Source: Rs1 sp000416275 (GTDB lineage Bacteria; Pseudomonadota; Gammaproteobacteria; Pseudomonadales; Balneatricaceae). From it: a DNA stretch of 64,000 nucleotides. The stretch covers positions 4,836,001 through 4,900,000 of the forward strand of contig OZ251574.1 in NCBI GenBank assembly GCA_965243635.1, in the 5' to 3' direction. Under the pieces are notes generated by a model. That model saw nothing but the letters and a program-made list of their open reading frames with translations, was not told the DNA's origin and did not search any database. Both the position numbers and the translations under genes were made by a program. Shown piece after piece: positions 1 through 8,233 of the stretch (the stretch's first letter is position 1; each line of letters opens with the position of its first letter).

Positions 1-35
1 GTTTCCCCGGTTGTTTGCGTCGGTGAAAAAAATGT

Positions 36-141
36 GGGACAGGCATGTTTTTATTTGAGATCAAAAAAACAAAAAAGCCCTATCTATTCAAGCTGATGGA
101 GCTAAATTTACAGATAAATATGGTGCCTGTCTCAAAGTATT
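36..141 (+). repeat. Family B palindromic repeat, copy 1
   Basis: The unit begins with GGGACAGGCAT and ends with TGCCTGTCTCAAAGTATTG, so its ends are inverted repeats of each other. The middle holds an imperfect hairpin (AGCCCTATC / GATGGAGCT). The same arrangement occurs near 1357-1484 and 4923-5100. No coding sequence is visible inside. Confidence 0.6.
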
Positions 142-412
142 GTCAACGCTTTGCACACGAGCGCGTGAAACGCGTCCGAGCCCTTTAGGGCTGAAGTGCT
201 GCAACCTTATAGCGCTTAGCTGCCAATTGATGTCAATTGATGTCAATTTTTTTGTGTGTCGCAACACAATCCCGCAAATATAAATTTATGAGGCTTTGAT
301 AAGGCACCCTAGATTCTTCTGCCATATCCTTAAAATAGGATATAACATCTTCACAGTTAACCTGCAGCTGTTAATTACGCAATTATATATGCAAAAAAAA
401 TTAATGGTTAAG
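142..412. other. Intergenic stretch, no gene seen
   Basis: No convincing reading frame is present. A short tandem duplication (TTGATGTCAA, twice) lies near 220-245. A small inverted repeat (ATATCCT / AGGATAT) lies at 324-343, downstream of the pentapeptide-repeat gene that is read towards it; it lacks a clear T-run and is only a weak terminator candidate. Confidence 0.4.
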
Positions 413-1294
413 TTAATTGGGAAAGCAGATCACACCTAGAGATTCTAATAATACGCTTTGCTGCCAATCGCTTATTTTCACACCCTGCAGATCTACTTTT
501 CTTATATCTAGGCCGTCCAACTGAGCATTTCGCAAATCTGCGCCCGCCAGTAATAAGCCCTCAAATTGGATACCGGTTAGGTCAGCATTGAGCAGCTGAC
601 ATTTTTCTAAATTACTCTGGAAAAAATTGGCATTTACAAACGAGCTACCACTCAAATCACAAGCCACTAATTGACAACCTTCAAAATCTGCATACCGAAA
701 ATGGCTATCTGTTAAATGTGCACTACAAAATAATTTCCTGCGACTCACTACACTGGAAAAATTAGCCTGTTTAAACGAGCAGCCCTGTGCTTTGCTGTTG
801 GATATTTCAATACCAAACATATCAGCACGCTCAAACTCTGCGAGCGAAAGGTCACAATTTAAAAACTGGCTATTAACCAAGTCAGCGCCATAAAAGTAGC
901 ATCCTTTTTGTTCATCGTTATCAAAGAAACTACATTTTTTAAACACCGCCTCTTTTAAACCGCTATTTTTGAAATTACAGTCGTGGAAAATACAACCACT
1001 GGCCTGCATAAAATCTAACGCGGCGTTGCTAAAATCGCAGTGATGAAACTCACAATCTACCAGCTGCAACTCTTGTTTAGATTGATGACTCCATTGCAGA
1101 TCGTAGAAAATCTGGTTTTGAAAAGTCACTTGGTCATCAGCTATATGCTCAGTAACTTTTTCCTTAGCTGCTTTAGCTATAGGTTCTTTAGCTATAGGTT
1201 GCGGGTTGTGGCTTTTCCTATCACTGGATGATGGATAATTGGCGCTGATTTTAGCCAGTGATTGGCTAAGCGCATCTTCGGTATTTTGACTCAT
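413..1294 (-). CDS. qnr: Qnr-like pentapeptide repeat protein
   Basis: Proteins of this family fold as a right-handed quadrilateral beta-helix, bind DNA gyrase and topoisomerase IV, and protect them from quinolones. The 293-residue product carries A(D/N)LXX-type pentapeptide repeats from about residue 78 to the end. It matches Qnr proteins in detail: FDNDEQKG near 124-131 sits where QnrB has loop A, SSVVSRRKLFCS near 180-191 sits at loop B, and LDIRKVDLQGVK followed by a short helix matches the Qnr C-terminal dimerisation end. About 75 extra residues (Ser/Lys-rich, then hydrophilic) precede the Qnr-like part, making the protein longer than the usual 215-220. The start has AAGGTGAG upstream. 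No LexA box, which controls qnrB, was seen. The family call is firm; quinolone protection is inferred. Confidence 0.85.
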   Translation of the reverse strand: MSQNTEDALSQSLAKISANYPSSSDRKSHNPQPIAKEPIAKAAKEKVTEHIADDQVTFQNQIFYDLQWSHQSKQELQLVDCEFHHCDFSNAALDFMQASGCIFHDCNFKNSGLKEAVFKKCSFFDNDEQKGCYFYGADLVNSQFLNCDLSLAEFERADMFGIEISNSKAQGCSFKQANFSSVVSRRKLFCSAHLTDSHFRYADFEGCQLVACDLSGSSFVNANFFQSNLEKCQLLNADLTGIQFEGLLLAGADLRNAQLDGLDIRKVDLQGVKISDWQQSVLLESLGVICFPN

Positions 1295-1356
1295 TGGCTC
1301 ACCTTAAAGTTGCCTAGATTTTAGCGCATGCTGACAAAAAAAACCAAAGTGAATCT

Positions 1357-1484
1357 GCACAGGGATGATTTTATTTAAGTTCAAACCACAAAAAAGCTCT
1401 ATCAGTTCAGTCTGATAGAGCTAAATTTCAATATAAAATATTGTGCCTGTCCCAAAAATATTGTGCCTGTCCCAAAGTATTGCC
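1357..1484 (+). repeat. Family B palindromic repeat, copy 2
   Basis: This is the clearest member of the family. Its centre is a 10-bp perfect hairpin (AGCTCTATCA / TGATAGAGCT) and the right end carries TGTGCCTGTCCCAAA twice in tandem. It lies 12 bp beyond the stop codon of the small exported protein gene, which is read towards it, so it may also act as the 3' hairpin of that transcript. Confidence 0.65.
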
Positions 1485-1495
1485 AAAGTATTGTT

Positions 1496-1801
1496 TTATT
1501 CCCCGTCAATACCTTCGAGTTTAAGAAACATGTCTGTGGTATTCTGCGGTTCTTTTTTAGCTTTCAGCTCGGTATTTTCTTTAGATGCTTTTCTTGCTTT
1601 AGCATCTGTTGATTCACCGTCAATACCGTCTAGTTTAAGACCTGACGCTTTCTTTACACAAGATAAATCATGATTTTGACATTTACCAGCTATTGTATTT
1701 GCAGCTGCAATATTCTCTTTAATGACCGCTCCAGCTTGTAACGTCGCCGAAGACGCCAACATCATAATTGATAGGCCCGCCGTGATGATGAATTTGCTCA
1801 T
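1496..1801 (-). CDS. Small exported protein with repeated GIDGE motif
   Basis: The 101-residue product is not recognised. It starts with a typical Sec signal peptide (MSKFIITAGLSIMMLASS, cleavage probably after ATLQA). The mature part is about 80 residues, lysine-rich, with two cysteines. It carries the sequence LKLDGIDGE near its middle and LKLEGIDGE at its extreme C-terminus. The reading frame is open 18 codons further upstream, but the chosen ATG has AAGGAA at correct spacing and gives a clean signal peptide. The next upstream gene, on the same strand, is another small exported protein. The acidic repeated motif could bind metal or a partner protein; nothing in the sequence proves this. 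Confidence 0.6.
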   Translation of the reverse strand: MSKFIITAGLSIMMLASSATLQAGAVIKENIAAANTIAGKCQNHDLSCVKKASGLKLDGIDGESTDAKARKASKENTELKAKKEPQNTTDMFLKLEGIDGE

Positions 1802-1928
1802 AAAAAAATTCCTTTGATTAATGATCCAATGTTGGTAGAAAACCCGAGGTGACATGTCAAATTTATTTTATAAATAACGATGCCAAAACTAGCGTGTTTT
1901 TTGACATCTTTTTAATCAAGTCACTAAT

Positions 1929-2312
1929 TCAGGATTTTTTTACCATTCCCGCTAAAGGTAAGTGACTAGATTTAATTTTGACTACTTTTTTATTTAAAGG
2001 TGATGATCCATTAAATAAGCAGGCCATTTGCTTGTCTACAGGAAGCAAGCCACATTTGTCTTTATTTTTTTCAAAAATCTTTTTTAGTTGTATTTTAGAG
2101 TATTTTCCCTTAACAGAAGAACACTGGGCCGTAGATCCTGTACATTCTTTATCCTCTATAGGAGCTGCTATTCGATCATTCATTGCAGCTCCATAAGCGC
2201 AACCCCAAAAGCCACCACCCGCTTTTCTACAACCGTTGTAATCTGCAAACGCAGTTGTTGATACTAAGCCTAAGGCAATCAGCATAGACATATTTCTAAA
2301 TATCTTTTTCAT
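1929..2312 (-). CDS. Small secreted cysteine-containing protein
   Basis: A 127-residue protein of unknown function. Residues 1-23 form a signal peptide (MKKIFRNMSMLIALGLVSTT, then AFA) with likely cleavage before DYNGC. The mature protein has six cysteines (NGCRK, WGCAY, KECTG, AQCSS, DKCGL, MACLF), which suggests disulphides in the periplasm or outside. The C-terminal third is basic. The start codon has GGAG upstream. It belongs to a run of four exported proteins between 1.5 and 4.7 kb. No family was recognised. Confidence 0.65.
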   Translation of the reverse strand: MKKIFRNMSMLIALGLVSTTAFADYNGCRKAGGGFWGCAYGAAMNDRIAAPIEDKECTGSTAQCSSVKGKYSKIQLKKIFEKNKDKCGLLPVDKQMACLFNGSSPLNKKVVKIKSSHLPLAGMVKKS

Positions 2313-2622
2313 AATTTTGCTCCATTTTTTATAAATTATCAGTCGATGAGTTTGTGAAGATGTTTTGAAGTTGTAGTTTAGTTAGGCTATTAAAGGATAT
2401 TTTTACGCTGCAAGTAATTACTACAACTAGTGAATAATAGTGTTAGTAATACCTAAACTAGTAATTGACCTAGGGATTCAGGAAGTTGTATCAGATGGCG
2501 AGTGTTTTATAACCCCTGTATAGTGGCACATGTTTAAAGATAGGGGAGACGAAGATAAGAGACAGCCACTTTTTATCGCCGCTATTTTCACAAAACCAGT
2601 TTGCATCACTACCAGGATTATC

Positions 2623-3879
2623 ATGAAAATTTTTACCAGCCTAACCATTCTTGGTCTTTTATCACTTCCATGTAATGCGCAACAAAGTGACCAGGAGCGA
2701 ATTTTTGAGGATATAGACACTCTCTCAGTGCATATATTCGTTGGCTTAAAAATAATCACTAGTAATCCAAAAAACTTGCCAGAGCTTACCGAAACTAAAA
2801 ATTCAATAGATGGCGTTTTTCAAACATCCTCTTTAAATAAGACATCTAGTGGCTTTTCAATCTCTGAAATCACCCAGTTAGCAAAAGCTACTTACCATGC
2901 CCGTGCGCTCGGTAAAGAAGAAGTTGCGAAGGGCAAGGATAGTAATTTAAAATATATTTCTTTATTGAAACAGTCTTTAGGTGCAGCTTATGAGGGTGAG
3001 TTGAGTGTAGAGGAAGATCACGCCGTTACTCTTGCCTTTATGCAGCTTTTGAAAATGCAAGGTGTGTTGCCTATCCCGCTAACTAAGAAAATGAAGTTAT
3101 ATGAAGTTTGGATGGCCGGCGATGCTGAATTTAAACTGCCTTTAGCAAACTTAGTGTTACGAGCAGCGCAAGTTGTCACTTTTGCGCAAAACGATTATTG
3201 TGATTTTGCGCAAAAGAACTTAGTAAAGATGCGTAGTATTAAATTAGATCAGGTCGATATTGATGAGGTGATGAAAACCTTAGAGCAGCTACCTGGCCTA
3301 CTTAGGGTTGCAACTCATGCACCTAAGGCTTTGGGATATGTGTTACCTGTGGTTTTATCTCCTGCACTGATCACTTTAGCACCTAGCGGTCTAAAAATTT
3401 TTGCACATACTGAAGCGGCCGGTTGCTATGAGCGAAAAGGTCAGCCTGAAAAGGTCATTCAGCAGTATAATTTTGCTGTAGATGAAATGTTAGAAATGGG
3501 CATCGATGATGCTGATGCAGCCTTTTTTAGAGCCTATATCGCATTTAAAGAACATGATTACATACAGACTAAATTTCATCTGCAAAAAGCAGCGACTAGT
3601 TCATTAATTAATCAACGCACTCGCACTGATTTGTTAACCTTGGCCGATAATCTTCAAGCTGCTGATAATCAATTAGTGGAGAAGTACTTCAGTACTGCTA
3701 ACCTGTCCCTTACTCTTGGAAAAATCATTAACCAAAGGCTAGTTGATGAGGGTTATTATGATAATCTTACTCACATAACAGAACTGAAAAACATGACTAA
3801 AATATATAATAAATTGATGTCAGTAAATACTGAAAATGCAATTAACTTCGGTAAAAGTCTATTCAACAAACTTTTTTAG
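2623..3879 (+). CDS. Exported helical protein, possibly TPR-like
   Basis: The frame is open from 2530, but the ATG at 2623 gives an ordinary signal peptide (MKIFTSLTILGLLSLPCNA, cleavage before QQSDQ), so 418 residues is the likely product. The rest is predominantly helical. Residues around 290-350 (CYERKGQPEKVIQQYNFA and the following segment) have the alternating pattern of tetratricopeptide repeats, a fold that usually holds partner proteins. No catalytic motif is visible and no specific family is recognised. It is read divergently from the 127-residue secreted protein gene, with a MITE immediately downstream. Periplasmic location is likely; function is unknown. Confidence 0.65.
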   Translation: MKIFTSLTILGLLSLPCNAQQSDQERIFEDIDTLSVHIFVGLKIITSNPKNLPELTETKNSIDGVFQTSSLNKTSSGFSISEITQLAKATYHARALGKEEVAKGKDSNLKYISLLKQSLGAAYEGELSVEEDHAVTLAFMQLLKMQGVLPIPLTKKMKLYEVWMAGDAEFKLPLANLVLRAAQVVTFAQNDYCDFAQKNLVKMRSIKLDQVDIDEVMKTLEQLPGLLRVATHAPKALGYVLPVVLSPALITLAPSGLKIFAHTEAAGCYERKGQPEKVIQQYNFAVDEMLEMGIDDADAAFFRAYIAFKEHDYIQTKFHLQKAATSSLINQRTRTDLLTLADNLQAADNQLVEKYFSTANLSLTLGKIINQRLVDEGYYDNLTHITELKNMTKIYNKLMSVNTENAINFGKSLFNKLF

Positions 3880-3941
3880 AATATTCCTTAAGCGGAAAAC
3901 CAACATAAAAAAATTGCATCGCTACTGCAGCTTATCTAAGA

Positions 3942-4150
3942 CCTGAATCCGTGACTTGACTGAACCACATAGCGCAGGCTATTGATTTTATAGCAGTTAA
4001 AAAACCAGCTGCTGAACCTACGGGTTTTATGCATGAGTGCATTTGTTTAGCGAGTGCAGGCCCCAGATCAGCTTGCAGTTGAAATTTTTCAATTCCACTG
4101 TAAAACCAATATCTTACACTCTGTATTTACTTTCAAGCCACGAATTCAGG
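3942..4150 (+). repeat. MITE-like repeat, long form (209 bp)
   Basis: Its ends are inverted repeats related to CCTGAATC(A/C)GTGACTTCA. It belongs to the long subtype, which carries about 47 extra bases in the middle (TTTTATGCATGAGTGCATTT and following). The copy is diverged and its flanks no longer show a clear target duplication. Confidence 0.8.
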
Positions 4151-4204
4151 TAGTATATATTTGTACGAGCTATCCACGGGTTTAAAAAATTTAATTGAGG
4201 TCTT

Positions 4205-4723
4205 ATGCATTTTTCAAAGTTAAGTATTTTATTTATTTCACTGTCTTTTTCTGGTCTCTCTTTTGCTCAAGAGCTGCAGGTAATTGATGCTTTTTATTCA
4301 TGTCTAAAAGCGGAATCTGCACAAGCTAAGCCAAGAATTGGCATAAGTTTGATATTGAAAAATGTTGGATCAAAAAATATCAAGATAATTACCAAGATTG
4401 ATACTTGGACAACAATACCAACATATGATGGCAAGCCACCTGAAATTACCATTACCAAGACAGAAGCAAGCATTCACGGATCACCTTTAATCCCCCCCAT
4501 GGATTCTTTGGGTATTGTCGAACTATACCCGAATGATTCAACAAAGGTTGAGTATATAACTTCATTTTTGCACGGAGCTATTGTGGAGCGGGCAGAGCTG
4601 GTGTTTTATTCAAACTCTAGTGTTTACTCAGGTCGTTTTAACTTGTGGCATGGCTCTGTTAGAGCGGGTGTGGTTGAATTAACCCAGAAAGAACTTTGTA
4701 AGCCGGTCGGATCTAATTCCTGA
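4205..4723 (+). CDS. Secreted protein of unknown function
   Basis: A 172-residue product with a signal peptide (MHFSKLSILFISLSFSGLSF, cleavage probably after FA). The mature part looks beta-rich, with alternating hydrophobic strands (GISLILKNVGSKNIKIITKI) and two cysteines, one near each end (YSCLK and LCKP), that could form a disulphide. The start has GAGG upstream. The stop codon TGA lies inside the left tip of a MITE that begins at 4719, so the native C-terminus may have been replaced or shortened by that insertion. No family recognised. Confidence 0.65.
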   Translation: MHFSKLSILFISLSFSGLSFAQELQVIDAFYSCLKAESAQAKPRIGISLILKNVGSKNIKIITKIDTWTTIPTYDGKPPEITITKTEASIHGSPLIPPMDSLGIVELYPNDSTKVEYITSFLHGAIVERAELVFYSNSSVYSGRFNLWHGSVRAGVVELTQKELCKPVGSNS

Positions 4724-4878
4724 ATCAGTGACTTCACTGCGCCACATAGCGCAAGCTATTGACTCTACAGCGGTTAGAAAAATACCCGCTGAACCTATGG
4801 GTGCAGCTAAGATTTTTCAATTCCACCGTAGAACCAATATCTTACACTCTGTATTCACTTTGAAGTCACGGATTCAGG
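4719..4878 (+). repeat. MITE-like repeat, 160-bp form
   Basis: A full 160-bp copy with inverted-repeat ends (CCTGAATCAGTGACTTCA at left, the matching GATTCAGG tip at right). It is flanked by a perfect 5-bp target duplication, TAATT. Its left tip supplies the TGA stop of the preceding gene. Confidence 0.9.
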
Positions 4879-4922
4879 TAATTAATAACAATATGGAAGT
4901 GGGTATATAGTAAGGTATATAG

Positions 4923-5100
4923 TACAGGCATATTTTATTTAAATTCAAAAAACAAAAAAGTTCTATCAATTCAATTTAACCTGAATCAGTGACTTCACTG
5001 CGCCACATAGCACAAGCTCTTGATCCACTTTGAAGTCACGGATTCAGGTTTAATAGAGTTAGATTTTAATATAAAGCACAGTGCCTGTCCCAAAGTATTC
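4923..5100 (+). repeat. Family B palindromic repeat, copy 3, split by a mini-MITE
   Basis: The outer parts match copies 1 and 2 (ACAGGCAT at left, GTGCCTGTCCCAAAGTATT at right). The central hairpin loop is interrupted by a 69-bp MITE derivative at 4980-5048, with TTTAA duplicated on both sides. The uninterrupted relatives therefore act as empty sites that show this was an insertion. Confidence 0.7.
4980..5048 (+). repeat. MITE-like repeat, 69-bp deletion derivative
   Basis: It has both tips (CCTGAATCAGTGACTTCACT and the TGAAGTCACGGATTCAGG end) but almost no middle. The flanking 5-bp duplication TTTAA (4975-4979 and 5049-5053) suggests that it moved as a unit with only its terminal repeats. 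Confidence 0.85.
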
Positions 5101-5160
5101 TCCCAAAGTATTCGTCCCAAAGTATTGCTATCTCGCAGGATTTGTCCTTGTCTTACCTTC

Positions 5161-5185
5161 GCTCGCAACGTTATGCAGAGGTCTC
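5161..5185 (+). repeat. Half copy of the 45-bp palindromic repeat
   Basis: The sequence CGCAACGTTATGCAGAGGTC matches the right arm of the palindromes at 31199-31245 and 54808-54852. It lies directly before the ATG of the truncated GNAT gene. Confidence 0.45.
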
Positions 5186-5188
5186 AAT

Positions 5189-5446
5189 ATGGAAATTCGT
5201 ACTATCCCTTGGCAGCAAACGATCCCACTGCGTAATCGCGTATTATGGCCAAATAAACCACCGGAATTTTGCCATATTGATGGTGATGCTGATGGCTTAC
5301 ATTTCGGTGCGTTTGTTAACGGAGTACTCGTTTGTGTCGCTTCTGTTTATTTAACCTTACACAAAGCTCGCTTGCGTAAATTCGCAACCAATTCTCGTTA
5401 TCAAAACCAAGGCATTGGATTTGCTATGTTAAACCTGATTCAGTGA
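5189..5446 (+). pseudogene. GNAT acetyltransferase, truncated by a MITE
   Basis: The 85-residue reading frame has the N-terminal half of a GCN5-related N-acetyltransferase. The acetyl-CoA binding segment RKFATNSRYQNQGIGFAML fits the R/Q-x-x-G-x-G/A motif A of the family. The full domain usually needs about 140 residues; here it stops five codons after the frame enters a decayed MITE at 5434, so strands 5-7 and the C-terminal helix are missing. The frame is open to 5081, but the ATG at 5189 (MEIRTIPWQ) is the natural family start; the upstream part is repeat DNA. A non-functional remnant is likely. Confidence 0.7.
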
Positions 5447-5592
5447 TTTTACTGCACGGACATTGCAAACCATTAATTTTACAGCCGTTTTGAAAACATC
5501 CACTAAACTAACAAGTGCAATTTAGGTTTCTCCATTGTAGCGTAGAACCAGTATCTGACACTCTTTCCGCATTTTTAAGTCTCGAATTCAGC
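5434..5592 (+). repeat. MITE-like repeat, decayed copy
   Basis: The left tip reads CCTGATTCAGTGATTTTACT and the right end reads TCTCGAATTCAG. The interior still aligns with the 160-bp form (ACCAGTATCTGACACTCTTT near the right). Many substitutions suggest an older insertion. It terminates the GNAT frame. Confidence 0.65.
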
Positions 5593-5715
5593 CATTGATT
5601 TTGTCTCTGAGTAATCTATCTCAGTCAATGGTCTTTAACTGCACTCATGCAATTTAGCTATCAACGCAATCAATTTTTCTAATTAGAGACCAGTGCTGTG
5701 CGGTGTTATGTTTAA

Positions 5716-5921
5716 CCTGAATCAGTGACTTCACTGCACCACATAGCGCAAGCTCTTGATTCTACAGCTGTTAGAAATACATCCACTGAACCAAGGGTTT
5801 TATGCGTATATGCATTTATTTAGCGAGGCAGGACGCATCTGAGTTTACAGTTAATATTTTTAATTCCGCTGTAAAACCAATCTCTTACACTCTGTATTCA
5901 CTTTGAAATCACGGATTCAGG
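5716..5921 (+). repeat. MITE-like repeat, long form, upstream of katG
   Basis: A 206-bp long-form copy with good tips. It ends only 28 bp before the likely katG start codon, so the katG promoter must lie inside this repeat or upstream of it. Confidence 0.85.
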
Positions 5922-5949
5922 ATAAATAATATAAATGGAGCTATATGAC

Positions 5950-8130
5950 ATGAATGATATAGATAAGTGTCCGGTAATGGGCGCTAAGCAAGGATATAAA
6001 ACAGCAGCCACTAAAAATGAGGATTGGTGGCCAAATAAAGTCAATCTTAAAATCCTCCATCAAAACACTCCCACATCAGATCCATTAGCGAGTGACTTTA
6101 ACTATGCAGATCAATTCAAAAAATTAGATCTGGATGCTCTGATTAGTGATCTAAGCGCATTGATGACTGACTCCCAAGACTGGTGGCCTGCAGATTACGG
6201 CCACTATGGGCCTTTTTTTATTCGCATGGCATGGCACAGTGCCGGGACTTATCGCACCGGCGACGGTCGCGGTGGAGCAAGTACCGGCAATCAGCGTTTT
6301 GCGCCGCTCAATAGCTGGCCAGATAATGTTAACCTCGATAAAGCACGGCGTTTACTCTGGCCGATTAAGAAAAAGTACGGTCAAAAAATATCTTGGGCCG
6401 ATTTAATGATCCTCGCTGGCAATGTTGCTCTAGAGACTATGGGTTTAAAAACCTTTGGTTTTGCCGGTGGCCGTGTCGATATTTGGGAGCCTGAAGAAGA
6501 TATTTATTGGGGCCCAGAAGGCGAGTGGCTCAATGATCAACGCTATAAAGGTGACCGAGAATTAGAAGGTAACTTAGCCGCTGTGCAAATGGGCTTAATT
6601 TACGTAAACCCTGAAGGCCCCAATGGCGAGCCAAGCGTCTTGGGTTCGGCCCGAGACATTCGCGAGACGTTCGCTCGCATGGCGATGAACGATGAAGAAA
6701 CGGTGGCGCTGATTGCCGGGGGACACACCTTTGGCAAAGCCCACGGCGCGGGAGAAGCCGACCAAGTTGGGGTAGAGCCAGAAGGTGCAGGCCTTGAAGA
6801 GCAAGGGTTTGGATGGAATAGCAGTCACAAGAGTGGCAAGGGCGCCGACACTATTTCCAGTGGTTTAGAAGGCGCTTGGACTAATACTCCCACCCAGTGG
6901 GACAATCGTTACTTTGATATCCTATTTGGCTATGACTGGGACATGGTTAAAAGCCCTGCCGGTGCCACGCAGTGGATTCCAACGGACCCTTCAGCGGCAA
7001 ATGTTCCAGATGCCCACGATAGCACCAAGCAACATTTACCGATTATGTTTACCAGTGATTTAGCGCTGCGTATGGATCCTGAATACGGAAAAATATCGCG
7101 CCGTTTCCAGCAGAATCCCGATCAATTTGCCGCGGCATTTGCTCGTGCTTGGTATAAGCTTACCCATCGAGATATGGGGCCTTACTGCCTGGGATTAGGG
7201 CCATTAGTACCCGATCAGCCACAACTATGGCAAGATCCGATCCCCGAAGTTGATCATGGGTTAATTGATGGAGCAGACATCTCAGCCCTTAAAGCTAAAA
7301 TTTTAGCCACAGGCTTGTCTGTGAGCCAATTGGTCAATACTGCCTGGTCATCTGCCGCCACTTTCCGCGGCAGTGATAAGCGCGGTGGAGCCAATGGAGC
7401 TCGCATTGCACTTGCACCGCAAAAAGACTGGGAAATAAACAACCCTGCGCAACTCGCTATGGTATTAACTACACTTAGAGAGGTCCAAAGTGACTTTAAT
7501 GCCACCAACGGTAGCAAAAGAGTCTCTCTTGCTGATCTGATTGTACTAGCGGGTGCCGCGGCAATTGAAAAAGCGGCAAAAGATGCGGGAAGTGATGTCA
7601 ACGTCCCTTTTGCTGCCGGTCGTACCGATGCCAGCCAAGCTGATACTGACATAGAGTCCGTGGAAGTCCTCAGACCTATTGCCGATGGATTTCGCAACTA
7701 TATATCGACAAAAACCCATTTTCAGGCGGGAGATTTATTAGTTGATCGCGCTCAATTACTCAATTTAAGCGCACCAGAAATGACCGTGTTGATCGGTGGT
7801 TTGCGAGTGTTAAACGCCAATACTAATGGTCTTGGCTATGGTGTGCTCACTGACAGACCTGAAACATTAACCACTGATTTCTTTGTCAATCTCTTAGATA
7901 TTGGCACTAAGTGGCACAAAACAGGCGACAGTATCTATCAAGGTAATGATCTAAAAACAGGTGCTGCTAAGTGGAGCGCGACGGACGTCGACCTGTTAAT
8001 AGGTTCTAACTCCATCTTGCGGGCAATTGCCGAAGTCTATGCTAGTGATGATGCGCAAGATAAATTTCTGGCCGACTTTGTCAGCGCCTGGAATAAAGTG
8101 ATGAACGCCGATCGCTTTGATCTGGTATAG
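5950..8130 (+). CDS. katG: Catalase-peroxidase KatG
   Basis: KatG is a haem enzyme that removes hydrogen peroxide by catalase and peroxidase reactions. The 726-residue product has the usual length and the two-domain layout. In the N-terminal, haem-binding domain, Arg92, Trp95 and His96 lie in the distal site (RMAWHSAGTYR). Tyr208 (GLIYVNPEG) and the Met of LRMDPEYG complete the expected Trp-Tyr-Met adduct with Trp95. His249 of GGHTFGKAHG is the proximal haem ligand. The C-terminal domain (from about residue 420) is the usual haem-free duplicate. The ATG at 5950 is preferred over one at 5935 because GGAG lies nine bases before it. The gene stands alone between a MITE and a terminator. No OxyR site was identified. 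Confidence 0.97.
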   Translation: MNDIDKCPVMGAKQGYKTAATKNEDWWPNKVNLKILHQNTPTSDPLASDFNYADQFKKLDLDALISDLSALMTDSQDWWPADYGHYGPFFIRMAWHSAGTYRTGDGRGGASTGNQRFAPLNSWPDNVNLDKARRLLWPIKKKYGQKISWADLMILAGNVALETMGLKTFGFAGGRVDIWEPEEDIYWGPEGEWLNDQRYKGDRELEGNLAAVQMGLIYVNPEGPNGEPSVLGSARDIRETFARMAMNDEETVALIAGGHTFGKAHGAGEADQVGVEPEGAGLEEQGFGWNSSHKSGKGADTISSGLEGAWTNTPTQWDNRYFDILFGYDWDMVKSPAGATQWIPTDPSAANVPDAHDSTKQHLPIMFTSDLALRMDPEYGKISRRFQQNPDQFAAAFARAWYKLTHRDMGPYCLGLGPLVPDQPQLWQDPIPEVDHGLIDGADISALKAKILATGLSVSQLVNTAWSSAATFRGSDKRGGANGARIALAPQKDWEINNPAQLAMVLTTLREVQSDFNATNGSKRVSLADLIVLAGAAAIEKAAKDAGSDVNVPFAAGRTDASQADTDIESVEVLRPIADGFRNYISTKTHFQAGDLLVDRAQLLNLSAPEMTVLIGGLRVLNANTNGLGYGVLTDRPETLTTDFFVNLLDIGTKWHKTGDSIYQGNDLKTGAAKWSATDVDLLIGSNSILRAIAEVYASDDAQDKFLADFVSAWNKVMNADRFDLV

Positions 8131-8206
8131 GGAGGCTCGCAGCCCCTCTTTACACATCTTTAGCGCGAAACCTTGGCGCTGATTAGAACGATTAATCATG
8201 CACCGC

Positions 8207-8233
8207 AAAAGCGCTTCACTAGAAGCGCTTTTT
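8207..8233 (+). terminator. Intrinsic terminator of katG
   Basis: A perfect 8-bp stem (AGCGCTTC / GAAGCGCT) with the loop ACTA is preceded by three A and followed by five T. It lies about 75 bp after the katG stop codon. Confidence 0.85.

Noticed and set aside
2530..2622. Longer start for the exported helical protein
   Set aside because: The extension is hydrophilic, without a signal peptide; the ATG at 2623 gives a normal one.
4728..4910. Small open frames starting MTSxxHIAQAxDSTAVRKIP at 4728, 10645, 31262, 33554, 52407 and 62481
   Set aside because: All lie inside MITE copies and are the same repeat sequence read through. They run into unrelated flanking DNA, lack their own ribosome binding sites and change length with the insertion site.
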